DNA of 51,989 nt from Rhizobium sp. Q54 (GTDB lineage Bacteria; Pseudomonadota; Alphaproteobacteria; SHVZ01): positions 1 to 51,989 of the forward strand of contig CAMBVS010000024.1 in assembly GCA_945871425.1 (NCBI GenBank). Reading direction: 5' to 3'. Each line of letters opens with the position of its first letter. Positions within the stretch are counted from its first letter, which is position 1. Of this stretch, positions 34,541-43,008 are shown piece after piece. The translations under genes were made by a program, and so were the position numbers. The notes under the pieces were generated by a model. That model searched no databases, was not told where the DNA came from, and saw only the letters and a list, made by a program, of their open reading frames with translations.

Positions 34541-35562
34541 ATCCGCCGATAGCGCCAGGCGCCGTCGTCGCCCTCTTCGCGGATGGCGCCGCCGCGATCG
34601 CGCAGCAGGTGGATATGGGCCAGCGTCTCGCCGATGGCGAAGCCGGTCTGGTGCTGGTCGAGCGGCCGGGTGAAGAGGCCGCGGGCGACCTCCATCGCCG
34701 TCCGCGGTTCGTCCATCAGCGTCGCCAGCTTCTCCAGCCTCTCCTCGTGGTGCTGGCCAAGCTCGTCGATGCGCTCGCGCAGCCCACGGAACGGCTCGTT
34801 GTGAGAGGGGAGCACCAGCGTCGCCGCCGGCAACTCACGGATACCCTGCAGCGACGAGAGGAAGTCGGCGAGCGGATTGCCCTCCGGCTCGTTGGCCCAG
34901 ACGCTGACATTGGGTGAGATCCTGGGCAGCACCATGTCGCCGGCGATCAGCAGGTTCTCCTCCGCGCAGAAGAGGCAGGCATGCTCCGGCGCATGGCCGA
35001 GGCCGATCACCACCTTCCAGCGGCGTCCGCCGACCGCGATCTCGTCGCCGCCCCGCATGCGACGGTATTCGCGGGGAATGGCGCCGACGCGCTTGGCATA
35101 GGTCGGGCCGGCGCGGCGGACGCCCTCGACATACTCGGCCGACGCCCCGGCGCGCCGATAGAAGGCGACCTGCCCCTCGACCATCGCCGCATCGGTGTCC
35201 GAGCGCAGCATGCGGGCATAGAGCCATTCGGCCCGGGTCATCCAGAGCTCGACGCCGAAGCGCTCGGTCAGCCATCCTGCGAGGCCGGCATGGTCCGGGT
35301 GGAAATGGGTGACAATCAGCCGGACCACCTTGCGGCCGGCGAGCGGCCCGGAGAAGAGCTGCTCCCAGAGACCGCGGGTGGTGTCGTCGGCGATGCCGGT
35401 ATCCACCAGCGTCCAGCCGCCATCGTCCTCGAGCGCCCAGAGATTGATGTGGTTGAGCGCGAAGGGCAGCGGCATCCTGAGCCAAAGGACGCCGGGCGCG
35501 ACCTCGGTGACCGTCGCCGGCTCCGGTCGGCCCTCGAACGGATAGGAAAGCGTGGCGGCCAC
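34537..35562 (-). CDS. MBL-fold metallo-hydrolase (LACTB2/glyoxalase II-like)
   Basis: The 341-residue protein is a metallo-beta-lactamase-fold hydrolase with the zinc motif THFHPDHAG, the further ligands in GHAPEHACLF, IAGDMVLP and PSHNEPF. The C-terminal part (about 260-341) looks like the winged helix common to LACTB2-type members. The substrate could be a thioester or lactone, given the acyl-CoA neighbours. The GTG at 35562 starts a sensible N-terminus and has GAGGACGA upstream; a TTG at 35619 would lie inside the control region of the next gene. Confidence 0.85.
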   Translation of the reverse strand: MAATLSYPFEGRPEPATVTEVAPGVLWLRMPLPFALNHINLWALEDDGGWTLVDTGIADDTTRGLWEQLFSGPLAGRKVVRLIVTHFHPDHAGLAGWLTERFGVELWMTRAEWLYARMLRSDTDAAMVEGQVAFYRRAGASAEYVEGVRRAGPTYAKRVGAIPREYRRMRGGDEIAVGGRRWKVVIGLGHAPEHACLFCAEENLLIAGDMVLPRISPNVSVWANEPEGNPLADFLSSLQGIRELPAATLVLPSHNEPFRGLRERIDELGQHHEERLEKLATLMDEPRTAMEVARGLFTRPLDQHQTGFAIGETLAHIHLLRDRGGAIREEGDDGAWRYRRI

Positions 35563-35617
35563 GGACTCGTCCTCGACGCTGGGGAGGCCGGGGTTATAGC
35601 ATGGCACCCTTCCGACC

Positions 35618-35624
35618 AAAGGAG
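35618..35624 (+). promoter_or_regulatory. Shine-Dalgarno sequence that fixes a TTG start
   Basis: AAAGGAG lies 8 nt upstream of the TTG at 35633. It is among the strongest ribosome binding sites in the window. There is no ATG or GTG nearby in frame, so the acyl-CoA dehydrogenase very probably starts with TTG. Confidence 0.75.
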
Positions 35625-35632
35625 CCTCCGAC

Positions 35633-36811
35633 TTGAGCGACTCACCGCTCGCGCTTGCGCTTGGCGACGACTATCCGGAGATCCGCGCCGAGGTGGCGAA
35701 GATCTGCGCCGCCTTCCCCGGCGCCTATTGGCGCGAGCTCGAGGAGGCCCAGGCCTATCCGGATGCGTTCGTGAAGGCATTGACCGAGTCCGGGTATCTC
35801 GGCGCCCTGATCCCCGAGGCGTTCGGCGGTGCCGGGCTGCCGCTCCGCGCCGGCATGGTGATCCTGGAGACGATCCACCGCCAGGGCTGCAATGCCGGCG
35901 CCTGCCATGCGCAGATGTACATCATGGGAACGCTGCTGAGGCACGGCAGCGCCGAGCAGAAGCAGCGCTACCTGCCCGACATCGCCGCCGGCCGGCTCCG
36001 CCTTCAGGCCTTCGGGGTCACCGAACCGGGATCCGGCTCGGACACCCCGGCGCTCAAGACCCGCGCGGTCCGACGCGGCGACCGCTACATCGTCCATGGC
36101 CAGAAGGTATGGACCAGCCGGGCGCTCGCCTCGGACCTCATGCTTCTGCTCGCCCGCACCACGCCGATCGACCAGGTGAAACGGCGGAGCGACGGCCTCT
36201 CGGTCTTCCTGGTCGATCTTCGCGACGGTCGCGGGAACGGCATCGACATCCGGCCGTTGAAGGCGATGATCAACCACAACACGACGGAGGTCTTCTTCGA
36301 CGGCCTGGAAGTGCCGGCGGAGAACCTGATCGGCGAGGAAGGGCGGGGCTTCCGCTACATCCTCGACGGCATGAATGCCGAGCGTATCCTGCTTTCCGGC
36401 GAGGCCATCGGCGACGCCCGCTGGTTCGTCTCAACCGCCAGCGGCTACGCGCGCGAGCGCCAGGTCTTCGGCCGGCCGATCGGCCAGAACCAGGGCATTC
36501 AGTTCCCGCTGGCCCGCGCGCATGCCGAGACCGAGGCCGCCGATCTCGTCGCCCGCCGCGCCGCCGCTCTGTTCGACGCCGGCCGCGACTGCGGGGCCGA
36601 TGCCAACATGGCGAAGCTGCTGACCTCGGAGGCGTCCTGGCACGCGGCCGAGGCCTGCATGCAGACCTTCGGCGGCTTCGGTTTCGCCCGCGAATACGAC
36701 GTCGAGCGCAAGTGGCGGGAGACGCGCCTGTTCCAGACCGCGCCGATCTCGACCAATCTCGTCCTTGCCCATCTCGCCCAGCACGTGCTGGGCCTGCCCA
36801 AGAGCTATTGA
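35633..36811 (+). CDS. Acyl-CoA dehydrogenase (third copy)
   Basis: The 392-residue protein has an intact fold: ALIPEAFGGAGLPL, GVTEPGSGSDTPAL (FAD and substrate loop), HGQKVWTSRALASD, RQVFGRPIGQNQGIQFPLA and FGGFGFAREYDVERKWRETRL. The catalytic Glu position is replaced in the LFQTAPISTNLVL segment, a variant seen in many family members of unknown specificity. It begins with TTG, supported by AAAGGAG 8 nt upstream. It is divergent from the MBL gene and followed 11 bp later by the Gfo/Idh gene, probably co-transcribed. Confidence 0.88.
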   Translation: MSDSPLALALGDDYPEIRAEVAKICAAFPGAYWRELEEAQAYPDAFVKALTESGYLGALIPEAFGGAGLPLRAGMVILETIHRQGCNAGACHAQMYIMGTLLRHGSAEQKQRYLPDIAAGRLRLQAFGVTEPGSGSDTPALKTRAVRRGDRYIVHGQKVWTSRALASDLMLLLARTTPIDQVKRRSDGLSVFLVDLRDGRGNGIDIRPLKAMINHNTTEVFFDGLEVPAENLIGEEGRGFRYILDGMNAERILLSGEAIGDARWFVSTASGYARERQVFGRPIGQNQGIQFPLARAHAETEAADLVARRAAALFDAGRDCGADANMAKLLTSEASWHAAEACMQTFGGFGFAREYDVERKWRETRLFQTAPISTNLVLAHLAQHVLGLPKSY

Positions 36812-36822
36812 GGACTTCAGCG

Positions 36823-37794
36823 ATGACCTTTCGTGTCGGCGTCATCGGTCTCGGCATCATGGGCAACCGCATGCTCGACCGGATCGCCCAGCATCCGGAT
36901 CTCGAAGCGACGGCGGGCTGGGACCCGAGCGCCGAGGCTGCGGCTCGGACCAAGACGGCGCATCCGGGCCTCGAGATCGAGACCTCGGCGGCGGCCCTCT
37001 GCCGTCGCCCTGGTCTTCACTGCGTCTACGTGTCATCGCCGCCGGCGAGCCACATCGCCCACGCCTTCGCCGCCTTCGATGCCGGCAAGGCGGTGTTCCT
37101 GGAGAAGCCGCTGGCGACCGACCTCTCCGAGGCCAAGGCCATCGTCGAGCGGGTCGGGCGGGAGAGGCGGGTCGCGGCGATCAACTTCTCGCTCGCCCAT
37201 GCCCCCGGCCTGATCGCCCTGGAGGACACGGTGCGCTCGGGCCGCCTCGGCAAACCGCTCTCGGCGTCAGTCGACGTTGAGTTCGCCGCCTGGCCCCGGC
37301 CGTGGCAGATGGGCGCCGCCTCGTGGCTGTCGAAACGGGCCGAGGGCGGCTTCACCCGCGAGGTCGTCTCGCATTTCGTCTTCGCGCTCCAGCGCGCGCT
37401 GGGCGAGCCGGAGATTCTGGAGAGTCGCGCGGCCTACCCGGAGGGCGATGGCGCCGAGACCGCGCTCGATGCCCGCGTCGTCTTCGGGAAGACGGTTCCC
37501 GTCGCCATCACCGGCCGTGTCGGCGGCACCGCCGCCGCCGACCGCAACGTCACCACCGTCGAGTTCGAGACGGGCGCGATCCGCCTGGTCGACTGGATGA
37601 GCTTCGAGACGCGGATCGGGAACAAGTGGGTGCCGTCGGGCGACACGCCGGAGACGCTTCGCCAGGCGGCCCAGGTCGGCCAGCTCGACGCGCTCGCCGC
37701 CATGCTCGCCGGCCGCGCCCATCGGTTGCCGACGGTCGCCGAAGGCCTCGTCGTCCAGGCCTGCGTCGAGGGGCTGCTGAAGACGACGAGCTGA
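36823..37794 (+). CDS. Gfo/Idh/MocA family oxidoreductase
   Basis: The 323-residue protein has the N-terminal Rossmann motif VGVIGLGIMGNRML and the catalytic-lysine segment AVFLEKPLATDL typical of the family. NAD(P)-dependent members oxidise sugars, inositol or biliverdin-like substrates. The C-terminal domain includes a long beta-sheet (VVFGKTVPVAITGRVGG). The substrate is unknown and no sugar-transport gene is adjacent. It starts 11 bp after the third acyl-CoA dehydrogenase. Confidence 0.85.
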   Translation: MTFRVGVIGLGIMGNRMLDRIAQHPDLEATAGWDPSAEAAARTKTAHPGLEIETSAAALCRRPGLHCVYVSSPPASHIAHAFAAFDAGKAVFLEKPLATDLSEAKAIVERVGRERRVAAINFSLAHAPGLIALEDTVRSGRLGKPLSASVDVEFAAWPRPWQMGAASWLSKRAEGGFTREVVSHFVFALQRALGEPEILESRAAYPEGDGAETALDARVVFGKTVPVAITGRVGGTAAADRNVTTVEFETGAIRLVDWMSFETRIGNKWVPSGDTPETLRQAAQVGQLDALAAMLAGRAHRLPTVAEGLVVQACVEGLLKTTS

Positions 37795-37797
37795 CGG

Positions 37798-38634
37798 CTA
37801 CTTCGCCATCACCGCCTGGCGGCGAGCCCGGGTGCGTTCGCGGCCGAAGACGCGGACGGCGGACTCGTCGGAGAACATCTTGTCCGGGCGCTTGTCATAG
37901 CTGAAGAGCGCGATGAGCCGTTTGCGTTTTCCGCGGGCTGGGCTCACGCGGTGCACTGAATACTTGCCGCTGAACAGCACGAGCGTTCCCGCCTCGACAC
38001 GCACGGTCTTCACCCGGCTCCTGCCGCCACGCAGCACGTCGGCGACGCCGACGTAGTTCTCATCGTCTTCACTTCGGATATAGGGCGCGAACTCGAAGTC
38101 GCCGCCCGCTTCGGCCGGTTGCAACAGCAATGTGACGACGAAGTCATTCGAGTCGAAGTGCCAGTGATGGCTGTCGCCCTCGCCGATGATGCTCAGGTTG
38201 CAGTTGAAGATCGGATCGAGCACACGATGGAGCTCGTCCGCCTTCACCACCTCGGCGATGAAGCGGGTGAGTCCGTCCCAGCGGTAAAGACGCTGCACCT
38301 CGGCCGACTCGGCCATGTCGTCGCCGGCGACGACATGCATCGAGCTTCGCGAGGTGATCGAACGCGGATCGTCGGCAGGCAGATCGGTGCGCGGCGGTCC
38401 GTAGGGCGTGAGACCGTGGTCGCGGCGGTTGGCGCGCGGCAACATCGACATGGCCTCGGCCGCCATCCGCCGGACTGCGTCTCCGCTGACGAAGCCCGGG
38501 AGCATGACGCAACTTTCAGCAGCCAACTCCCGGCGGCAACGCTCGACCAGCTCCGAGCGGCCTTGCGGATCGTCGAGAGGATACCGCGCCAGATCGATCA
38601 GCTCGCGCGGGGGATTGGCGTAAGGATCACTCAT
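37798..38634 (-). CDS. 2-Oxoglutarate/Fe(II)-dependent dioxygenase family protein
   Basis: The 278-residue protein carries the facial triad of non-haem Fe(II)/2-oxoglutarate oxygenases: His159 and Asp161 in HHWHFDSNDF and His228 in KYSVHRVSPARG. The 2-oxoglutarate-binding Arg is probably in KRLIALF. Such enzymes hydroxylate amino acids, lipids or small molecules; the substrate is not evident. It is near the DNA ligase gene on the same strand but 18 bp upstream of its stop, so co-transcription with ligase is not implied in the ligase-to-oxygenase direction. Confidence 0.82.
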   Translation of the reverse strand: MSDPYANPPRELIDLARYPLDDPQGRSELVERCRRELAAESCVMLPGFVSGDAVRRMAAEAMSMLPRANRRDHGLTPYGPPRTDLPADDPRSITSRSSMHVVAGDDMAESAEVQRLYRWDGLTRFIAEVVKADELHRVLDPIFNCNLSIIGEGDSHHWHFDSNDFVVTLLLQPAEAGGDFEFAPYIRSEDDENYVGVADVLRGGRSRVKTVRVEAGTLVLFSGKYSVHRVSPARGKRKRLIALFSYDKRPDKMFSDESAVRVFGRERTRARRQAVMAK

Positions 38635-38652
38635 GCTCTTGACTATAGCGCC

Positions 38653-40233
38653 TCAGGCCGGAATCCGCCGCATCAACGTCTCGAGCAGGTCGGCTTCGGC
38701 CGCCGGCTTGTCCCAGCGGATGCGGGCGACGCGCGGAAAGCGGAGCGCCACGCCCGACTTGTGCCGGGTCGACCGCTGGGCCGAGTCGAAGGCGATCTCC
38801 AGCACCAGGCCAGGCTCGACCTGGCGCACGGGGCCGAAGCGGTCGACCGTGTGGTTTCGGACCCATTTGTCGAGCTGCATCAGCTCGGCGTCGGTGAAGC
38901 CGAAATAGGCCTTGCCGACCGGCACCAGCTCGCCGCCGGCCTCGGTCCAGAGCCCGAAGGTGAAATCCGAGTAGAACGACGAGCGCTTGCCGTGGCCGCG
39001 CTGGGCATACATCAACACGGCATCGAGGGTGTCGGCCTGGCGCTTCCACTTGAACCAGAGGCCCCTCGGACGGCCGGCGACATAGGGGCTGTCGGCCCGC
39101 TTCAGCATCAGGCCCTCGGCGTTGAGGGCGGCAGCACCCAGGCGATGCTTCGCCAGATGCTCCCAGTCTGCGAACGGGACCAGAGGCGAGAGGTCGATGA
39201 CGCCGGTCGCAAGCCCCGTGCGGCCGACCCAGGCTTCCAGCCGCGCCCGCCTTGCATCGAATCCCAGGTGACGCAGATCCTCTTCGCCCTCGAACAGCAA
39301 GTCGTAGACGCGGATGAAGGCAGGATAGTCGGTGAGATGTCTGGCGACCGCTTTCTTTCGGTTGAGCCGCTGCTGCAGGTCGTTGAAGGGCGCGACCTCG
39401 TCGCCGCGACGGACCAGGAGCTCGCCGTCCACGACCGCCGAGAAATTCAGCCGATCCACGAGGTCGGGGAACGCCGGACCGACCTCCTCGCCGCTGCGCG
39501 AGAACAGGCGGGCGCCGTCGAGGCCCGAAACGATCTGCACGCGGATGCCGTCCCACTTCCACTCGGCGCGGAAGTCCTCGGGCTTGAGGCCGAGCAGCTC
39601 GCCTTCCTCGAGGGCATGCGCCAGCATCAATGGACGGAAGAGGCGGCTGGTGTCGATCTGCGGCGGCGGGGTCCGCCCCTCGAGCCAGTCGAAAAGCGGC
39701 CGGTAGGGCGGGTCGAGCCCGTGCCAGATCTCCTCGACCTGATCGAGCCTGACCTTGCCGAGCTCGGCCAGCGCCCCCTTGGCCAGGCGCTCGGAGACGC
39801 CGACGCGGAGCCCGCCGGTGAGTAGCTTGATCAGCGCCCAGCGGGCATCGGCGTCGAGGCGGTCGAGCCAGGTTTCGAGCAGCTCCGGTACCTTCGACCG
39901 GGCGGTCAGGGTCAAGGTCTCGACGATCTCGGAGAGGCGGAGGTCATGCCCCTCTTCCGTCGTCGCCGGCCAGATCAGCGCCACTGTCTCCGCGAGGTCG
40001 CCGACATACTCGTAGGAAAGATCGAAGAGGACCGGGTCGACCCGGGCGCGGGCCACCTCGCGTACAGCCGCCGGCTTCGCCTCGGCGAAGACCAGCGTGC
40101 CGGTAAGCGCCGCCAGCGCGTAGCCCCGATCCGGATCCGGCACCTCGGCCAGATACGCCCTGAGCAGCCGGAGCTTGGCGTTCCGGGCCGGTGTGTAGAG
40201 CAGGCTCGAAAGCAGGCGGGAGAAGGCCTTCAA
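38653..40233 (-). CDS. ATP-dependent DNA ligase (LigB/LigC type, DNA-damage associated)
   Basis: The 526-residue protein has an N-terminal DNA-binding domain (RLLRAYLAEVPDPDRG), the nucleotidyltransferase motif I EWKWDGIRVQ with Lys226 as the adenylated residue, VVDGELLVRR (motif III), AEGLMLKRADSPYV (motif IV) and WFKWKRQADTLD (motif V). It matches the ligase class that is linked with a dedicated MBL exonuclease in bacterial DNA-damage operons. The start is TTG at 40233, overlapping the exonuclease stop as TTGA and preceded by GGAGG. The open frame further upstream lies inside the exonuclease gene. Confidence 0.93.
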   Translation of the reverse strand: MKAFSRLLSSLLYTPARNAKLRLLRAYLAEVPDPDRGYALAALTGTLVFAEAKPAAVREVARARVDPVLFDLSYEYVGDLAETVALIWPATTEEGHDLRLSEIVETLTLTARSKVPELLETWLDRLDADARWALIKLLTGGLRVGVSERLAKGALAELGKVRLDQVEEIWHGLDPPYRPLFDWLEGRTPPPQIDTSRLFRPLMLAHALEEGELLGLKPEDFRAEWKWDGIRVQIVSGLDGARLFSRSGEEVGPAFPDLVDRLNFSAVVDGELLVRRGDEVAPFNDLQQRLNRKKAVARHLTDYPAFIRVYDLLFEGEEDLRHLGFDARRARLEAWVGRTGLATGVIDLSPLVPFADWEHLAKHRLGAAALNAEGLMLKRADSPYVAGRPRGLWFKWKRQADTLDAVLMYAQRGHGKRSSFYSDFTFGLWTEAGGELVPVGKAYFGFTDAELMQLDKWVRNHTVDRFGPVRQVEPGLVLEIAFDSAQRSTRHKSGVALRFPRVARIRWDKPAAEADLLETLMRRIPA

Positions 40234-41234
40234 CTCCCCTCCTCCTCGAATCCCAGCAGAGACAGCGCCCGCGCACGGATGCCGCGTTTCGAGGCATGGT
40301 GGACCAGCGCATCCTCGCGGCCGTGGGTGACCCAGACCTCCGGCGCGCCGACCTCGTCGAGCGTCTGGGTCAACTCGTCCCAGTCGGCATGGTCGGAAAT
40401 CACCAGCGGCAGCTCGACGCCGCGCTGCTTCGCCCGCTGCTTGATCCGCATCCAGCCCGAAGCAAACGAGAGCACCGGGTCGGCCAGGCGTCGTGACCAG
40501 CGGTCGCCGAGCGCCGATGGCGGCGCCAGCACCAGCACGCCCGCGAACATGCCGGGCGGCGCCTCGGTCGCCGGCCGGAGATCGCCGAGATCGATCCCGA
40601 GCTCGCGATAGAGATCGCAAAGTGCGACCAGCGCGCCGTGCAGGTAGATCGGCTGGTCGTAGCCGGCCTCGCGGGTCAGCCGGATCAGCCGCTGGCATTT
40701 GCCGAGCGCGTAGACGCCGACCAGATGTGTACGCTCGGGAAAGACCGCCATGGAGTGGAGGAGTCGCGCGACCTCCTCGCGGTCGTCCGGGTGGCGAAAG
40801 ACCGGCAGCGCGAAGGTGGCCTCGGTGACGAAGACGTCACAACGGACCGGCTCGAACGGTGGGCAGGTCGGATCGCGGCGGCGCTTGTAGTCGCCGGAGA
40901 CCACGGCGCGGCTTCCCTGCCAGTCCAGCACCACCTGGGCCGAGCCGAGGATGTGCCCAGCCGGGACGAGACGGACACGGACGCCGTTGATCTCGATCGA
41001 CTCCCCATAGGCGAGCGCCTGCACGGCGCCCGCCGGCTCCGGCCCGATCCGCGATCGCATGATCGCCAGTGTCTCAGGCGTCGCCAGCACGTGGCGGTGA
41101 CCTCCGCGCGCATGATCGGAGTGGCCGTGCGTGATCACCGCCCGGTCGACCGCGCGGGTCGGGTCGATGTGGAACCCACCAGGCTCGACCAGAAGCCCCG
41201 CCGGCGTCGGCCTCAGCCAGCGTTCAGGATGCAT
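40230..41234 (-). CDS. Ligase-associated DNA exonuclease (MBL/beta-CASP-like fold)
   Basis: The 334-residue protein has the MBL zinc motif THGHSDHARGG (36-46), the later AGHILGSAQV (SNM1/CPSF-type), SGDYKRRRDP and THGREDALVHHA. It belongs to the YSH1/SNM1-like family found next to ATP-dependent ligases in bacteria; the set usually also contains a DEXH helicase and a metallophosphoesterase. Neither is adjacent here. It probably processes damaged DNA ends ahead of ligation. The ATG is preceded by GAGGA and lies 118 bp from the divergent phosphate transporter gene. Confidence 0.93.
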   Translation of the reverse strand: MHPERWLRPTPAGLLVEPGGFHIDPTRAVDRAVITHGHSDHARGGHRHVLATPETLAIMRSRIGPEPAGAVQALAYGESIEINGVRVRLVPAGHILGSAQVVLDWQGSRAVVSGDYKRRRDPTCPPFEPVRCDVFVTEATFALPVFRHPDDREEVARLLHSMAVFPERTHLVGVYALGKCQRLIRLTREAGYDQPIYLHGALVALCDLYRELGIDLGDLRPATEAPPGMFAGVLVLAPPSALGDRWSRRLADPVLSFASGWMRIKQRAKQRGVELPLVISDHADWDELTQTLDEVGAPEVWVTHGREDALVHHASKRGIRARALSLLGFEEEGS

Positions 41235-41312
41235 GCGCGATTGTCCTCAAAGAGGCCATAAATGGGATGAAAACTTCGTCTTGCCATCCTCGGAAGATGG
41301 GCGATGATGACT

Positions 41313-41330
41313 TTTACAATTTTGTGACAA
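41313..41330 (+). promoter_or_regulatory. Possible Pho box upstream of a Na/Pi transporter gene
   Basis: TTTACAA (41313-41319) and GTGACAA (41324-41330) are 7-bp direct repeats separated by TTTT, the 11-bp period and AT-rich spacer of PhoB sites (consensus CTGTCAT). Each half matches the consensus only partly. TACAAT (41315-41320) could also be a -10 element. The placement before a phosphate-transport-family gene gives the idea some weight. Confidence 0.35.
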
Positions 41331-41352
41331 TCCGGAGCGAGGCGCCCAGGCG

Positions 41353-42999
41353 TTGGCCACCACGGTTCTTCTCCATCTCCTCGGCGGCGTCGCCCTGCTT
41401 CTCTGGGGTCTGCGCATGGTCCGCACCGGGATCATGCGGGCCTTCGGCGGCGATCTCCGCCGGGCGATCGGGCTTGGGCTCCGCAACCGCTTCTCGTCCT
41501 TCGGCGTCGGCCTCGTGGTGACGGGCGCCGTCCAGAGCTCGACCGCGACGGCGCTGATGACCGCCTCATTCGCCGAGCGCGGCCTGATGGCGACGGCGCC
41601 GGCGCTGGCGGTGATGCTCGGCGCCGACGTCGGCACGGCGCTGGTGGCGCAGGCGCTATCATTCGACGTGCGCTGGCTGTCGCCGGCGCTGATCCTCGTC
41701 GGCGTCATCATGTTCATGAGCATCACCACCACGCGCTGGCGCGACGGCGGGCGTGCGGTGGTCGGCCTCGGCCTGATGCTTCTGGCGCTCCGGCTGATCG
41801 TCGAATCCTCCCAGCCCCTCCAGCACTCCCTGGTTCTCCAGGACGTGCTGACGGCGTTGGCGGGCGAACCCCTGATCGCGGTCCTGGTCGGCGCCGGCCT
41901 TACCTGGCTCGCCCATTCGAGCCTCGCCATCATCCTCATGGTCATGTCCCTGACCACCGTCGGCCTGGTACCGCTGACGCTGGCGCTCGCCCTCGTGCTG
42001 GGCGCCAATCTCGGCGGCGGCTTGCCGGCGGCGATCGCCACCTGGCGAGGCGACGCCAGCGCCCGCCGGGTGACGCTCGGCAACCTCGCCTTCCGGCTCA
42101 TCGGCGTGATCGCGGCGGTGCCGCTGCTTGCCGCCGTCGCCGCGGCGCTTCCAACGATCGGCGGCGACCTCGGCCGGCAGGTGGTGAACTTCCATCTCGG
42201 TTTCAACCTGGCGATCGCGCTCGTCTTCATCGCGCTTCTGGGGCCGGCGGCGAAGCTGGCCGACAGGCTCCTGCCCGAGCGCCTGACCAGCGACGATCCG
42301 ATGAAGCCGCGCTATCTCGACACCGCGGTCATCGACTCGCCGGCGCTCGCCATCGCCGCCGCCTCGCGCGAGACGCTTCGCATGGGCGACACGCTCGAAT
42401 CGATGCTGCGCGACGTGCTGACCGTGCTCAAGACCGACGACAGGAAGCTCGCCGACGACATCCGCCAGCGCGACAACATCGTCGATCGCCTGCACGAGGC
42501 GATCAAGCTCTACCTGACCCAGCTCAGCCGCGAGTCGCTCGGCGACGCCGACAGCCGGCGCTGCATGGAGATCATCGCCTACACCACTAACCTCGAGCAT
42601 GTCGGCGACATCATCGACAAGAACCTGGTGGAACTGGCGGTCAAGAAGATCAAGCACAGGCTCAAATTCTCGGCCGAAGGCCTGACCGAGATCGGCGAAC
42701 TCCATGCGAGCGTGCTCGACACGCTCAAGCTCTCGCTCGCGGTCTTCATGCAGGCCGACCCCGCCCAGGCCCGCCACCTGCTCGAGCAGAAGACCTCGAT
42801 GCGCGAGCGCGAACGGGCGGCGGCCGACCACCATCTGGAGCGACTGAAGAGCGGCCGGCCCGAGAGCATCGAGACCTCCTCGCTGCATCTCGACATCCTG
42901 CGCGATCTGAAGCGCATCCACTCGCACCTGACCTCGGTCGCCTACCCGATCCTCGAGCAGACGGGCGAGCTCAAGCGGAGTCGGCTGGCGACCGGCTGA
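41353..42999 (+). CDS. Na/Pi cotransporter family protein with PhoU-like domain (YjbB/NptA-like)
   Basis: The 548-residue protein has about eight membrane segments in two inverted QSS-type repeats: GAVQSSTATAL (repeat 1, about 59-69) and TWLAHSSLAIIL (repeat 2). The C-terminal 220 residues are helical with PhoU-like patterns (LESMLRDVLTVLKTDD, LEHVGDIIDKNLVELAVKK). Members move phosphate with Na+; E. coli YjbB exports phosphate. It starts with TTG at 41353, and the best ribosome binding site, GGAG, is 16 nt away. Its stop codon mirrors that of the convergent paralogue inside a palindrome at 42995-43008. Confidence 0.9.
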   Translation: MATTVLLHLLGGVALLLWGLRMVRTGIMRAFGGDLRRAIGLGLRNRFSSFGVGLVVTGAVQSSTATALMTASFAERGLMATAPALAVMLGADVGTALVAQALSFDVRWLSPALILVGVIMFMSITTTRWRDGGRAVVGLGLMLLALRLIVESSQPLQHSLVLQDVLTALAGEPLIAVLVGAGLTWLAHSSLAIILMVMSLTTVGLVPLTLALALVLGANLGGGLPAAIATWRGDASARRVTLGNLAFRLIGVIAAVPLLAAVAAALPTIGGDLGRQVVNFHLGFNLAIALVFIALLGPAAKLADRLLPERLTSDDPMKPRYLDTAVIDSPALAIAAASRETLRMGDTLESMLRDVLTVLKTDDRKLADDIRQRDNIVDRLHEAIKLYLTQLSRESLGDADSRRCMEIIAYTTNLEHVGDIIDKNLVELAVKKIKHRLKFSAEGLTEIGELHASVLDTLKLSLAVFMQADPAQARHLLEQKTSMRERERAAADHHLERLKSGRPESIETSSLHLDILRDLKRIHSHLTSVAYPILEQTGELKRSRLATG

Positions 43000-43008
43000 A
43001 GCTTCAGC
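42995..43008. repeat. Perfect 14-bp palindrome containing the stops of two convergent paralogues
   Basis: GCTGAAGCTTCAGC is its own reverse complement. It contains TGA of the plus-strand Na/Pi gene (42997-42999) and, on the other strand, the TGA of the minus-strand Na/Pi gene (43006-43004). It has no loop or T-tract, so a termination role is weak. It may simply reflect symmetric end constraints. Confidence 0.5.

Noticed and set aside
37267..37722. Long antisense open frames such as those opposite the Gfo/Idh and ligase genes
   Set aside because: They arise from high GC, are Arg/Pro/Ala-rich, have no start signals and lie opposite confident genes.
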